A stretch of 64,000 nucleotides of DNA, taken from assembly GCA_951230915.1 (NCBI GenBank), contig OX579637.1:5766001-5830000 (forward strand). Reading direction: 5' to 3'. This document shows positions 24,870-36,182 of this stretch, piece by piece; the stretch's first letter is position 1; each line of letters opens with the position of its first letter. This stretch comes from Antitrichia curtipendula. Taxonomy: Eukaryota > Streptophyta > Bryopsida > Hypnales > Leucodontaceae. A program made the position numbers and the translations under genes. Under the pieces are notes generated by a model that was not told where the DNA came from, did no database searches, and worked only from the letters and a program-made list of their open reading frames with translations.

Positions 24870-27321
24870 ATGAGCAAGGATTGGTCTTCTTGGTACGAAA
24901 TCCTATCAAATGAAAAAGTACAATGCAAGGCTTGCAACTTGATATTTGCCAAGAAGGCGGTCTGTATGTTTAGCCATTTGGAATATGCAGGCACATCAAA
25001 GAGTCGTGACAAAGGAATCAGCCTTTGTACCCAAATAACATCTGAAGTTCGAGGTCTATTTGTTTGTTGCAATGGAGTGATTCCACAAAGAAGTACTTCA
25101 CACAATATGGATGGCAACGACACACCTATGCCTATGGTTGTTCGTGCTATGTCAAATGCGAGAGACACCATGAATTCTACCGAAGAAGACTCATGTACGG
25201 CACTAGAGGAATATGTTGGTGGTTCTTCCCAAGGAAATCCAAGTACACAAGCATCAGGTGGACGTGGAACTCAACGGACATCAAGTAGTAGGCCTCAAAG
25301 ACAGAGTAGGCTAGTAGAGGGATTCGAAGAAGCAAATAAACGCATTTTGAATGCAATGTGGGCCAATTTCTTTTATGCAGCAAACATACCATTTGCTGTA
25401 GCACGAAATCCAGCCTTCAAAGAAGCAGTGAAGAAAACGGCGGAGTTTCACCAACCTTATAGCCCACCATCATACCATGACCTACGTCATAAATTGCTTG
25501 ACCAAGCAAAGGTAGACTTGGAGGTCAATCTCCGTAAGTGGACACAAACCAGTATTAGGAAGTTTGGAACCATATTATCTATTGATGGGTGGACCTCGGT
25601 TTCAAATCGGCCATTGATAAATGCCATGCTTGTGTTATCCACGGGTGAGCAATTCCTAGGATCGGTGGATACAACTGGAAAAAGTAAAGATGCTCCATAT
25701 TTGGCCTCTATATTAGAGAGTTTTATAGAACAAGTGGGCCTTGCAAACGTAGTGCAGGTGAGTACAGATAATGTAGCTGTAAATCCAGCAGCATGGAGTT
25801 TGGTATCTACTACCTATTCCCACATTTTTTCCAAAGTTGCGTGGTGCATGCCTTGAATTTCTTGCTAAAAGATTGGGCAAACGAACAATGTATTGATGAC
25901 GTTGTAAAAGATTCCCGAATGACGGTCAAATTCTTCAAGAAGAGGCACATGCCGCTTGCGATACTTCGGAAATATTCGACGCAATACAACTTGTTGGTGG
26001 TGGTGGAAACAAGATTTGCCTCGAATTACAACATGGTTGCACGTATGCTCAAGGTGAAAGCACAATTGCAACAAACTGTAACGGACCCGCAATGGGAGGA
26101 ATATGCTAGAAAGCACTCGCAAAAATCCAAAACTCGTTTAGAATCCGAACGGGTGAAGAAGACCATTCTAACTGGGCATTTTTGGCATCGTTGTCAAAAT
26201 TTTGAAGATGTGACAGCTCCAATTGTCAATGCTTTTCGTGATTTGGATGCGAAGACACCATGCATGGGCAAAGTGTTACATATTATGAGGAAACTAGAGA
26301 AGCACGTCCTCGCTTTAGACAAAGAGCCTTTTTGTTTGGCTTTGGACAAAGCCATCCCGTTGGTGAAGGCGTTCTACAAACGACGTGATATGGTGAAGAC
26401 CGATTTACATTATGCACGAGCACTTTTGAATCCCTACCTTCTTGAAGACAAAGAACTAGCCGACGACACCGATGCCATGGCTGCATGCAAGCACGTTTTG
26501 ATGCAAATATGTATACCTTTAGAGTACGCAAAGGTGGTGAAGGAATTTATAGCCTTCCGCCATAGGGAACCTCCGTTCCACAACATGTTGGATCCGGGTG
26601 AACAACAATTGTCGGCGCATGCGGGAAGCTCATTGCTCCAATTGCCAAGAGGATTTTGGCCCAACTGGTATCATTGTCTTCATGTGAACGAAATTGAAGT
26701 AGCTATTCTTTTGTTCACAACAAATATCGGAAGAAGTTGAAGCCACAAAGAGCACAGGATTTGGTATATGTGTATATCAATTCCAAAGTCCTCGGTGCAT
26801 CAAAGCAAAATGACAAGAAGAAGTGGTACGATGAGAACCTCGAGTCGGAGGATTCGGCCTTGTCTTCATCGGAAGACGAAGGTGGTGAATCCGGTGAAGA
26901 AGTTGATCCCCTCATGGACGATGAAGATGACCACGGCATCCGCAATTTTGATGATGAACCGCTTCAAAGCCCACCTCATTATGATGCAGACATCAAAAAT
27001 CATTGTGAAGACCCTTTCAAGCTTCCGCTGGATGAGGACGACTGTGAATATGACAAAGGTGGACCTTTCATAGCTAAATACTTAGATGGAACCGGGTTGC
27101 TGCGTAGTGAAAACATTCTAGCAAATAGGGAAAATACTCATGCGAAGGTAGCGGAGGAAGATGAGGAAATGGTTATAGGTGATGAAACTCCCCAAATGGA
27201 TGAAGTGATTCGAATTCCCGAGTGTCCATCCATGACAACGGTAGGAGCGGAAGAAAATGATCAACACGAAGACATGAGAGTGTGGGGTAAAGTCCCACAC
27301 AAATGTGGTCAACCAAAGTAT
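24870..27321 (+). pseudogene. Gene B: hAT transposase (frame-shifted)
   Basis: The N-terminus has a BED-like finger (VQCKACNLIF, C-x2-C, later His and Cys). Around residues 237-300 come SIDGWTS and STDNVA, the two catalytic-Asp motifs of the DUF659-type hAT core. The hAT C-x2-H motif follows in SCVVHALNFLL, then ILAQLVS and the dimerisation-region motif CERN-SSYSFVHNKYRKKL with LKPQRAQDLVYV. The frame shifts near 25830 (T-run) and near 26620, and TGA 26695-26697 stands where hATs have Trp (ERNW). It would bind and cut the element ends, but this copy should be inactive unless repaired by splicing. An acidic tail continues to TGA 27321. Confidence 0.8.
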
Positions 27322-27418
27322 TGAATTACCAAGGGCATTGACCAGTGAAACTATTGGACTTTTCAGTATTCAAAATGCCCAAGCACCTTGAATAGAGGGA
27401 AGTCAAGATCCATGTGTA

Positions 27419-28155
27419 TTGGAGTCCATGTACCCAATGCCAGACCGCAACGCCAAAGACATGAAGCACCTCGTGCAAGACCCTCAATTACCATCACGTA
27501 GCGGTCCTCGACATGCACTATATATAAGCGGTAGCACGACTTTGAATGGTCCTGGAGACTCACGGTTTAAAGAACAACATTTGAGCAATTTGAATGAATT
27601 GCGCATTGGAGCCAATCCCAATCCATCCGTTTCATCAGACAACGATGATGTGCAAACATTGGAGTCTATGTTTCGTCGATTTTTTGGCCATGCAAAGCAT
27701 TCTCCAATCAAATTTTCAAACCCTACAGTGGAAGCTTTGTCCGCAGAGAAGACAAACATTCCAGGAGGTTTGGAAGCACGTCCACCCGTGGTGAAGGAGT
27801 CCAAAAAAGCGAAGAGGAAAAGAACAATGGAGCTTTTTGCAATCTCTCCATTGAAAAACAAAATGTAGGTAGAACCCCCCTTGATGCAAGTCTGCCTCTA
27901 ACCAAGAAAAAGGTGAAACCAATCCACGATCTTAAGGGAGGTATTGGAAAGTCTCTACTAAAAGCCAGAAGGGATCATAAATTAAGTAGACCAGTGAGAT
28001 CAGGCGCATCGAAACAAGTACAAGAAGGAGGGAAGATTGTATAATCTTCATCAGATAGTATGCAGAATTCATCCAGTGACGATGATTCCGGATGGGATAC
28101 AACAGGTCATAGTAGTGGGGCTGAAGTCAAAGAAGATAGTGACTACCAGCCATAG
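27419..28155 (+). pseudogene. Ser/Lys-rich frame downstream of the transposase
   Basis: A 149-codon frame (27419-27868) is followed, after a frame shift, by coding-like sequence (VGRTPLDASLPLTKKKV...) that reads through one TAA to TAG 28153. It contains FRRFFGHAKHSP and basic clusters (KKAKRKR) that could act as nuclear localisation signals. No domain was recognised. It may be the C-terminal extension of the transposase or a separate small gene. Confidence 0.4.
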
Positions 28156-28324
28156 TCCATAAAGATTGGGAAGATATAAACTTGAGTGTTTAGTTTTTTC
28201 CCCTAAACACACTATGTTATGACAATTCATTGTTTGAAATTTAAGTTTGTAATACAAATTTGCTCATTCATGTTGTGCACACCATCAAAATTTTGTTTTT
28301 TCAAATACCTTAAAACTAGCGAAG

Positions 28325-28545
28325 AATTTGGACCATCTGTCCACTTGTCCGCCCGTCCGCCTCGAGGTCCATCCGCGCCTTGGTCACCTCCGTCCGACGG
28401 GCGGACGGTCCGACTGCCCGTCAGACCATCGCATTCGCCCCTCGGACTGTCCGACTTGCGGTCGGACGCTCCCGTCCGCAGAGCGGACGGTCCGAGTACT
28501 CTTCGGACTATCCCGTCTGATCGTCCGATTAGGTGTACGTCTACT
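28325..28545. repeat. GC-rich CGTCCG array downstream of gene B
   Basis: CGTCCG/CGGACG-dense tract without a clear tandem period. It is the only array not directly 5' of a gene; it may mark an old module boundary. Confidence 0.6.
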
Positions 28546-29069
28546 TAGCAGTTCATGTTTTTTTCTCATATAGTGCAGCACAGGATTCTTGAAATGGCCA
28601 AGTCATCTCCAAAGAGTGTGCCTTCATGACAATAAGCATCCATTGTGAATACTTCAAAGACATTGAACTCCTCATGGGTCAAACATCAAAGTTTATTCTT
28701 CAATGTGCACATCAATACATCATATTTTTAGGTTCAATCTTGAAATTAAACATCTCAATGATATATTGAAATGACCATCTTGAAAGATCAAAATGAAATG
28801 CTACCTATAGTTCTAAATTTTTTTTTCTAATTTTTCGATGATAGATCGTAGATATAATTATTCAAAAATTTATTTAGATTTTAATCATACATTACTATAT
28901 ACTATAAGACATCTCAATTTTAAAATAATTGTTTTTATGAAGAAATTTGTCGAAGTAAGCCAAATCCGACTTAATGTCATGAAACTAAAAACAATTGCTA
29001 TGTACTTATATAATACTATTGCATCAAAGTCATGATCTTATAAGATATTTGTATGCAAAGTTGTAGTAT

Positions 29070-29096
29070 AGGATTTAGGATTTAAGGTTTAGGGTT
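29070..29096 (+). repeat. Degenerate TTTAGGG tract
   Basis: GGATTTAGGATTTAAGGTTT followed by AGGGTT: about four degenerate plant-type telomere units. Confidence 0.5.
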
Positions 29097-30520
29097 CATG
29101 TCATTCATATAAATGTTGTCCAAATTAGAAGTGTATTTTGAAAATGGATGTGATAATATTTTGATGTAATATTAAAAAATCATTTTGGTCATGATATTAT
29201 AGATTGATACCTAATTACCTACTTATAAGAAATTGCTCCATTCAACGTCAAATAATGTTGTCAAAAATCATTTCGAGTTATATGTTGCGGACTTGCGGTC
29301 TTGCAGAGTGCGGATCATGAAGTTAGAAAAAACATAAAGAGTTGTCTTATGTTTCTAGAATTCAAAATTCTTTATTCAAAATTGATATCAAAGAATATTA
29401 ATTGTCTATTAGAATATTTTTTTCATTGGGATTAACAATTCCTCAATTCTTCCAAAAGTTATTCGCGTATTATTTTTCATTTAATAGTGCATCAGTTTCT
29501 ACTTCACAAATTTTAAAAAATGAATGTGTAGTTCTTTTGAATTTAACCTCTAAAGTCCCATTGTCCCATCGGGGAACAAAATGGATGTCAGATTTTTAGG
29601 CAGGCTCCTATGGCCTCAATATTTTTTGTAATTTTCTGAGTTTTTTTGGTATCTTTTAGAATAAATAACTTGAAGGATTCATTTCTGAATTGAATTCTAA
29701 GAGTTCAAAAAAAAAAAAAAAGTTTCATGAGGTCTAGATTCTTTGCCAGAATAATCTCAGAGTGGAAATTAGTATATTTCAATTCTATCTTACTATCTTA
29801 GAGCTATTAATGATTTAATTTTTCCTTCAATCTTGAATCTACTTCTACCTAACAATTTTTTAATGAGTGCAAACTAAGTGTTTCTTTTTAAATATCTTTT
29901 TTTTAGATTCTCAACTCAATTGTTTATCATATAAAATTAGACATTCACCATCACTAGAGTAGCCTTTTTTAGTTAAAAAGGTTCATCGCAAAAAAATGTA
30001 GTTAAGCAAGGTGCCTAAAAAGTAGGGGTTAAACATTTCACATTTAATCATTTATTCATAACTCAATTGCCTAAATTTTGGCTAAAATGCACAAGGTGAA
30101 AGACGTACGTGAATATTCCTCAAAGGGTTAAATGACCAAACATTCCAATTTAGAAAAGCTACAGAAGTAAACATTTAATTTTTAAATTCCATGCACAATT
30201 GCACATTGGTGAATTCTTTGAGGTATAAATTCATTCAATTAATGTGGGACAATGGTGTTGATAAAGTTACATAAAAAGTCTATTGTTGAATTTGTTTAAC
30301 AAAATATATTCACATAAGAAATTAAAAAATTGACTTCAAAGCTTTATTTGCAAACTTGTGCGTGCTATGAGTTCAAGAAACACCTAAACCCAATCAAGAA
30401 TCCTCAAGTTAAGTCCTTAATTGAAGCTGGTCCATATATTTCTTGAGGAACTTAATTTGCATTTGTTTTCATATTTTTAATTAGTTATGATTTCTTACAT
30501 TTGTAACTTTAGAGTACAAT

Positions 30521-30592
30521 TTAGGATTTAGGTTTTAGGGTATAGGGTTTAGAGTTTAGGGTTTAGGGTGTAGGGTTTAGGATGTAGGACTT
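30521..30592 (+). repeat. Degenerate TTTAGGG telomere-like tract
   Basis: About ten imperfect TTTAGGG-like units (e.g. GGGTTTAGAGTTTAGGG). Interstitial telomere-like repeats are common in plant genomes; this one lies inside the transposon. Confidence 0.65.
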
Positions 30593-30749
30593 AGTGTATA
30601 AAATTGAAGATCATTGCATTAAAAAATCGCTGGAGTTCTATTTAATGATTCAAGTTCTTTAAGTAAAAAAGTGAATCTCGATGAGATTTTTGTCTTTCCC
30701 ATCCTTGTCATTATTTGCTGGTTGAGGTCGTTTTAGGAGTCAGATGATG

Positions 30750-31155
30750 CAGCCGTCCGCCTGGTCGGACGACCTCGAAAAATCTCTTAGTTTGATCTCC
30801 ACTTGAGAGGGGCTGTCCGATCAGGCGGATTGCCCAGGTTGAACAGCAGCCGTCCGATACATCGGGGTCGTCTGATGTATCGGACGAGCGGCGTCCGCCT
30901 GATCGGACGGTCCTTACGATGTGGACGACTGTCCGTCCGCGTCGTCTTGTCTGCCTGATCAGGCGGACGGGCGAGGCGTCCGCCTTCGATTTTAGGGTCG
31001 GACGGCCCAGAGCGGACGGCGGCCGTCCGATTCACCGGGGCCGCCCGATGTGTCGGACGGGTGGCATCCGCCTGATCGGACGGTCCTGACAAGGCGGACG
31101 ATGATCCGTCCGCCTTGTCGGGTCCGTCCGATCAGGCGGACGGTCGAGGTGTCCA
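30750..31155. repeat. GC-rich CGGACG array upstream of kinase-like gene C
   Basis: Two tandem units with a period of about 173 bp (starting near 30851 and 31024), each containing CCTGATCGGACGGTCC and paired CGGACG/CGTCCG motifs able to form hairpins. A TATA box follows at 31161. Confidence 0.75.
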
Positions 31156-31160
31156 CCTTG

Positions 31161-31167
31161 TATAAAA
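31161..31167 (+). promoter_or_regulatory. TATA box upstream of gene C
   Basis: TATAAAA sits at the end of the GC-rich array and is followed ~30 bp later by a pyrimidine-rich tract; the start codon is 246 bp downstream. This repeats the gene A layout. Confidence 0.55.
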
Positions 31168-31406
31168 GAGTTGGACGGCCCGTCTGCTCCTCACTTTTAT
31201 CTTTCCCCTTGTGTCATGCAAGAGAGAGCGGAGAGCTTGGTGGTTTATCCTCCATTGGCTCCTTTCTAAGGGAAGATAAGAGTGTGATTTCTAGGGGATA
31301 CTTGTTGCTTTTTTTTTCTACATTTTGTGTATGATCATTTGGCAAATCGTATATTGCCTTGTGGATTACAAATTGCAAGTGCACTTCTAAACGTGATTTC
31401 ATCACA

Positions 31407-32855
31407 ATGCCGAGACCAAAGAAGGTTGCGAAGGACAAACGAGTGAAGCCGGACAGTGAGGCGAGTATGGACGCTCCCACTCTCGCTTGCAAAGCATTTC
31501 TCATTGAGTGCATTGTCAAATTTTATGAGTCGAAAACCACTGCGTCGTTGTATACCAAATATGCGAGGTATGAAGACGAGTGCCCAGATAAATTCAAGGG
31601 AGATATGGCACAGAAGTTCATGGATGCTTTAAACGTATCCTACTGGATTCATGAAATGGAGAGTAAGGGCTTTCAACAATTTTTGAGGAACAAGGTCCAT
31701 GAGGCATTGTGGAATGCAAAGGTGATCTTAGAGAAGTACGGGAAGCAACACCGCGTAGGTGATGGCGCTTTTGAACAGGTCATTTTGAAGGCAGACTTGT
31801 TTGTTCGCGAGTGCGCCCCTTTTGCAAAGAATCGAAATAGGCGAGGTTCAATGGGTTGGTGGAATAGTGATGAGGGACTTGTGGAGTTGCAACGTGGGCG
31901 ACGACATCTCTTAGCGCTTCCGGAAACAGCAAGGGTGATTCCACAAGATGATCAAATCCTGAGGGGTGGATATGCAACAATTTGGAGGGTCCAAATTGAA
32001 GGATGTTGTGAGATACCCACATTTTGGGAGTTCGCAGCAAAGGTATCTCATCAACAACGCTTACGACCTCCGCTCGCAAGGTTGGAACACCAAAACGAGT
32101 CAATGGCAGTGAGAATTCCACATGACGAAGTTATCTGGTTTTCTGTTGTTCATGCAACGCAAAACGAAGGGTACTTGTATTGGTGGAATGGCGGAACATT
32201 GAAGCAAATGTTAAAATTGGATAAGGAATATCCCGATAACATTGGCATTCGATTGGCTTATTCTCAACCGACCCCGGAAGAGGTAACCAAAGCTTTTTTT
32301 CTTAGTCGTTGGAGGAAGAAGCGCACAGAGCTTGCATGGGCATTGGTGCACCTCATGAATGCAGTGCACACCGCTGGACATTTGCACAATGATCTTTCAT
32401 TGGACAACATTATGTTTCACTTTCTCAATGATGAGTCACGTGTTTACATTGGAGTTTGCGATTGGGACATGACTACTTTACGTAATGAACCAATGAAGTC
32501 CTTGTACACGTTCACCTCTCAGAGTGAGCGGACTGAGACCTTGAAAAAGAGGTGGTGGGTGGACCCTTCTATTGCATACTTGCATAGAAGAGATGCGGAT
32601 GTGTCAACGATACCGGTTTTATCACGTAAATTGGAGAAATATGCGGTTGGTCGAATAGCTCAAGCCATCAACAACGGTTGCATGTCGGCGGACTATGTGA
32701 GCTTACATCGGGAAAATGAAGGACATACAAGATTTAGCCATGAGGATTTGGCAAAGATTTTTCACCTTTACTTGGAGCGCCTTTGTGATTCGGTGATTGA
32801 TTCTCGCGGTAGCTTGTCCGAAATCATCCATCGATTTGCCAATAATTACAACTAG
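31407..32855 (+). CDS. Gene C: protein-kinase-like cargo gene of the hAT element
   Basis: A 482-codon frame without interruptions starts at ATG 31407 (MPRPKK) and ends at TAG 32853. Kinase motifs appear in order: a glycine-rich loop GGYATIW (187-193), an AAK lysine (K212), the catalytic loop HNDLSLDN (H327, D329, N334) and DWD in place of DFG (D352). The lysine, both Asp and the Asn are kept, so activity is plausible. Residues 1-180 form a helical, lysine-rich N-terminal region unlike common kinases. It is the only clean gene in the element, which hints at selection or recent capture. It resembles diverged plant-type Ser/Thr kinases; no closer family was recognised. Confidence 0.75.
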   Translation: MPRPKKVAKDKRVKPDSEASMDAPTLACKAFLIECIVKFYESKTTASLYTKYARYEDECPDKFKGDMAQKFMDALNVSYWIHEMESKGFQQFLRNKVHEALWNAKVILEKYGKQHRVGDGAFEQVILKADLFVRECAPFAKNRNRRGSMGWWNSDEGLVELQRGRRHLLALPETARVIPQDDQILRGGYATIWRVQIEGCCEIPTFWEFAAKVSHQQRLRPPLARLEHQNESMAVRIPHDEVIWFSVVHATQNEGYLYWWNGGTLKQMLKLDKEYPDNIGIRLAYSQPTPEEVTKAFFLSRWRKKRTELAWALVHLMNAVHTAGHLHNDLSLDNIMFHFLNDESRVYIGVCDWDMTTLRNEPMKSLYTFTSQSERTETLKKRWWVDPSIAYLHRRDADVSTIPVLSRKLEKYAVGRIAQAINNGCMSADYVSLHRENEGHTRFSHEDLAKIFHLYLERLCDSVIDSRGSLSEIIHRFANNYN

Positions 32856-33251
32856 CCTATTCCAGATGAACACTTCCGCCATTCATATTAGTGTCTATGG
32901 TGTTAGTGAACGACATAGAAGTGATAGAACTATAGAAGTATTAGTTAAATGTAGAGGCGAGTACATAAATTTGCATGATTGTTTGCAAACTATCTAGTAT
33001 ATATATGCACCATCAATGTATGCCAATATATGTGCACCCTTATAATTCATATAAAGTTTTGAAATGTTTGTGTGTTTTGAAACTTTCAATGTCCAATGTC
33101 TACCATCTATTTATGCATTCATCATATGCGGTCCTTGAAATCCTTGGATGAGAAGTGCAATGCAACAATTATTGTTGATGGATGTTAGCTTGGTATGGTT
33201 GGGTTCAAAATTGTATAATCAATATTGAACACATATAACCCCTAAAAGACC
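32856..33251. other. 3' flank of gene C, no feature seen
   Basis: AT-rich sequence with no long frame. AATAAA-type polyadenylation signals are not obvious. Confidence 0.4.
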
Positions 33252-34157
33252 AAATTGGTTTTTTGGCAACATAGCAATTTTGGGCAGCTCACTACAAATG
33301 GAATTTATATTTTTTTTCTTTGAAATTTTCATACAACACGTGCCCAAGGAGTAGCTTTAAGGCCCAACAATTCTCATAAATTTTGACTACATTGTTAAAA
33401 AGTTATTGCATGATATGTCATTTTCAGTATTTGGTATGCAGTACAGGCAACAAAAAAAACTTCTTCAAAAATCACTTTTTAAGAAAATCAAAATTTGAAA
33501 TTGGTTCTTCAGATTTATATATACATGGGAAGCTTTGAATCATTCCATTCAGATCTATGAGTCAAAAGTTACAAGGATTCTTAGTGTAAGGGTAGTTATA
33601 GAATTTCAATTCTAAAATAAACTTTGAAGTCTTTTATTTAACTCAATTTTCAATATTTTTGAAAAAAAATAAAAACATTGGGTGTAGATTGTTTATTACA
33701 ACATTACAACCGTTGGATTGGCATTTTTCAATTCCATAAATAAATTCTTCACAATTTAGTGTTTTGAATCATTCTCTACCTCTTCATACTTACTATTTTT
33801 TTCCTATATGTTGTACAATTCCAAATGATCTGAAAAGTTTCAAGCATGTAGCCAACTTGCCTTCAAGAATAAATCCAAAGAGTAACCACCATTTTGGACA
33901 TTTTTTCATACAAATGTGACCTTGTGAAGGGCAGCTGCCCGTTTTTTCGCAGGGACAAAAAAAGGATTTTTGTCAATTCAAACACTATTATCTTGCAATC
34001 CACATGGTGTCCGATTCTGAAATTTTTTCCACATCTTCTTAAACAAGTTTACTACAAGAATCTATGGTTACATGTGTCCAAGAATGTTTTTTTTCTAAAA
34101 TTTGACACTAATAATAGAAATGGCAGTTTTGAAGCGTTTTTGGTGAAAACATAGTAA
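33252..34157 (-). repeat. Dispersed ~890-bp repeat, copy 2 (inside the giant hAT)
   Basis: Reverse-complement match to 14308-15195; anchors include TTGGCAACATAGCAATTTTG at the left and TTTTTGGTGAAAAC at the right. It separates genes C and D, which are convergently oriented. Confidence 0.65.
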
Positions 34158-34349
34158 AAAACGATTAGGGGATAATGATAATAGAATTTCATCGTACGCA
34201 AATATTTTTTACATTGAAAAGCAATACAGTTGATACTTGAACAATACCGCTATGATGATACCAAGTACCAACCTCCAAATACATTTTAATACAATATATT
34301 TACATCAAAGTATTTTAGTACGTAAATGCTATTCGCCGATATTTTTGTA

Positions 34350-35537
34350 CTATGATTGCCACACTCCATAATCCAATGGCAAAAGATTCCAAGGCCCACT
34401 CGATTGTGAGACAACGACTAAAATAGCTCTACCTACTTTACTCGGAATCCGAATGGATGTCATCTCTACATCCTGGTGGTGTGGAACCAGATCCATAAAT
34501 GCCAAGATATGGTCCTCCGCCCCCCAAGTGCATCCATAGTCGCTTGGCGTAGCTCCTTGATTGGGATTTCCATAGTAAGGACCTCCAAAAGTTAGAGGAG
34601 GAACTACATCACGGTGCTGAGACCTTCCTTGCCTTGGTTTGACATGACGAGAGCCTGTGTGACGCTCATATGAACCACCCGTAGTAGATCCGGAATAGTA
34701 TTGGGAGCCTCCTTGGCTAGATCCAAAATCATGTGTGGTTCCATGGCTTCTTTCTGGGTTGTAATAAGTACCTCGGGGGTCGTTAGCGTAGCGTAAGACC
34801 CTTTGACCATCTTGTGAACTAGATGCAGTACGCTCATGTTGGTAGGACATGTCATGCCCGTGTTGTTGACCCCGATCCTCCATGCTTCTACGCATAGCTT
34901 TTTGCATTTGTTGATTGAACTCGATGTCTTCCCGAGCTTCTTGACGCTCATGTCCCACTGTAAATGTTACTTGTGCTGGATTGTCGTCTACATCATCGTC
35001 GTCCGACCATTCATCCTCAGCATCCGGCAATACAATCGGTGGAAATCCAAACTGCCCTCGATTGGACCACATTCGCGTACAATCGCTCGGTTGAGTCCAA
35101 CTCGTATAAATAACAGCGTCAGTGTGCTTCATATTGTCAACATTTTTCCCGTAAATTGTGCGCCAGTCTACATCTTTGTGGAGTACAATCTCTGTCCAAA
35201 CCATGGCCATGTTGGAATAATTCATGACATTTGGTTTGGAGTCAGGCAGCTCAGCTCACCGCGTTACTTCCTCGTATCGGTGCACGAAGTGTTGGCTCTC
35301 ACACATGGAAATTTGTCCTTCCCAACGTTGAACTTGCTTGTCTTCTCGTTCTTGTGACCACATTTTGGAGAGGTGCGTCATTTTGACGTACTTTTTGCAC
35401 ATTGTGCAGTCCCAAACCTTCTTCGGCTCTTCTTCCCATCCAGATTCAGCTACACACATTGGATTTGCCCAATCTTCCCAGTTCATGTCCTAGGATTTGT
35501 CTTTATTACTGGACCTTGAGCTACTATTGCGAGGCAT
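34350..35537 (-). pseudogene. Gene D: zinc-finger protein, paralogue of the gene A N-terminus
   Basis: ATG 35537-35535 opens a minus-strand frame of ~395 codons ending at TAG 34352. It has a C-x2-C finger (WDCTMCKKYVKMTH) and C-x3-H-x2-H (CESQHFVH), matching MCKKYVKMYH and CKDRHFVH in gene A. MNYSNMAMVWTEIVLHKDVDW matches INYSVASMVYAELILARKVDW of A (quoted in part). Beyond that D diverges into an acidic and then Gly/Ser/Gln/Tyr-rich low-complexity tail. Breaks are TAG 35492-35490, at the same place as TAG 20468 in A, and TGA 35258-35256, where A has Trp. A nucleic-acid-binding or accessory transposition role is inferred from position only. Confidence 0.6.
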
Positions 35538-35789
35538 GATAACCTTGATTAAAATGAAATGATTTGATGACAAAGTTCACATGAATCTTTAGAACAGCTG
35601 AACAAAATGTTTGACACTTGCCAATGAAACGGGGTGAAGTTGCTAACAAGGCCTTCAAAACCAAGTAATCACCAAAATAATTTGGTACAATTCAGTATCC
35701 GAGCACAATCGTTCAGGCACCAAAACGAAAGGGGCGCGTAGAGCCACTGAGAGGCATTGGATCACCAACTCCGCAAGGGAAACGATTGT

Positions 35790-36181
35790 GATGAATGAGC
35801 CGTCCGCCGCGCTATTTTTGGCGTTCGAAGGCGGACCAGGCAATGTGGACGCGTACATGCGAATCGGACGCCCCAGAATTGGACGGGCAGATCGTGCGGA
35901 CATCCCGTCTGCACGTGCCCGTCCGCACGATCGCGTCTGCAAGTCCAACGCCCTGTCCGCCCTAGGGCCCATCCGCGAGCCTCCCAACGCCCTGTCCGAC
36001 CGACGGGCCATCCGCATCGACGACCCAACCGTGCGGACGGCCTGACCGCGCCAGTGTCTCGACCACGCGAATGGGCCGTCCGACCATCTATCGGACGGTC
36101 GGAGGGCCCGTCCAGGGATGTCAAAAGACGTCCAGGGGTCAGCGCCCACGTCCGCCAGACATCCGGACGTCTAGATGTCTT
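35790..36181. repeat. GC-rich CGTCCG array, right subterminal, upstream of gene D
   Basis: A dense CGTCCG/CGGACG tract reaching to the right terminus. It is about 250 bp 5' of the minus-strand gene D and mirrors the left subterminal array. Confidence 0.7.
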
Positions 36182-36182
36182 G

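Larger units (their letters stand above)
28600..30740. other. AT-rich spacer of the giant hAT with telomere-like tracts
   Basis: No gene is seen. The stretch 29555-29640 resembles 15210-15300, suggesting the spacer holds worn dispersed repeats. Two TTTAGGG-like tracts are listed separately. Confidence 0.45.

Noticed and set aside
24225..31155. Internal GC-rich arrays as ends of separate nested hAT elements
   Set aside because: None of the internal arrays has a CAGGGTTGAC-like terminus or flanking 8-bp repeat, whereas the outer pair has both. One element with internal arrays is simpler.
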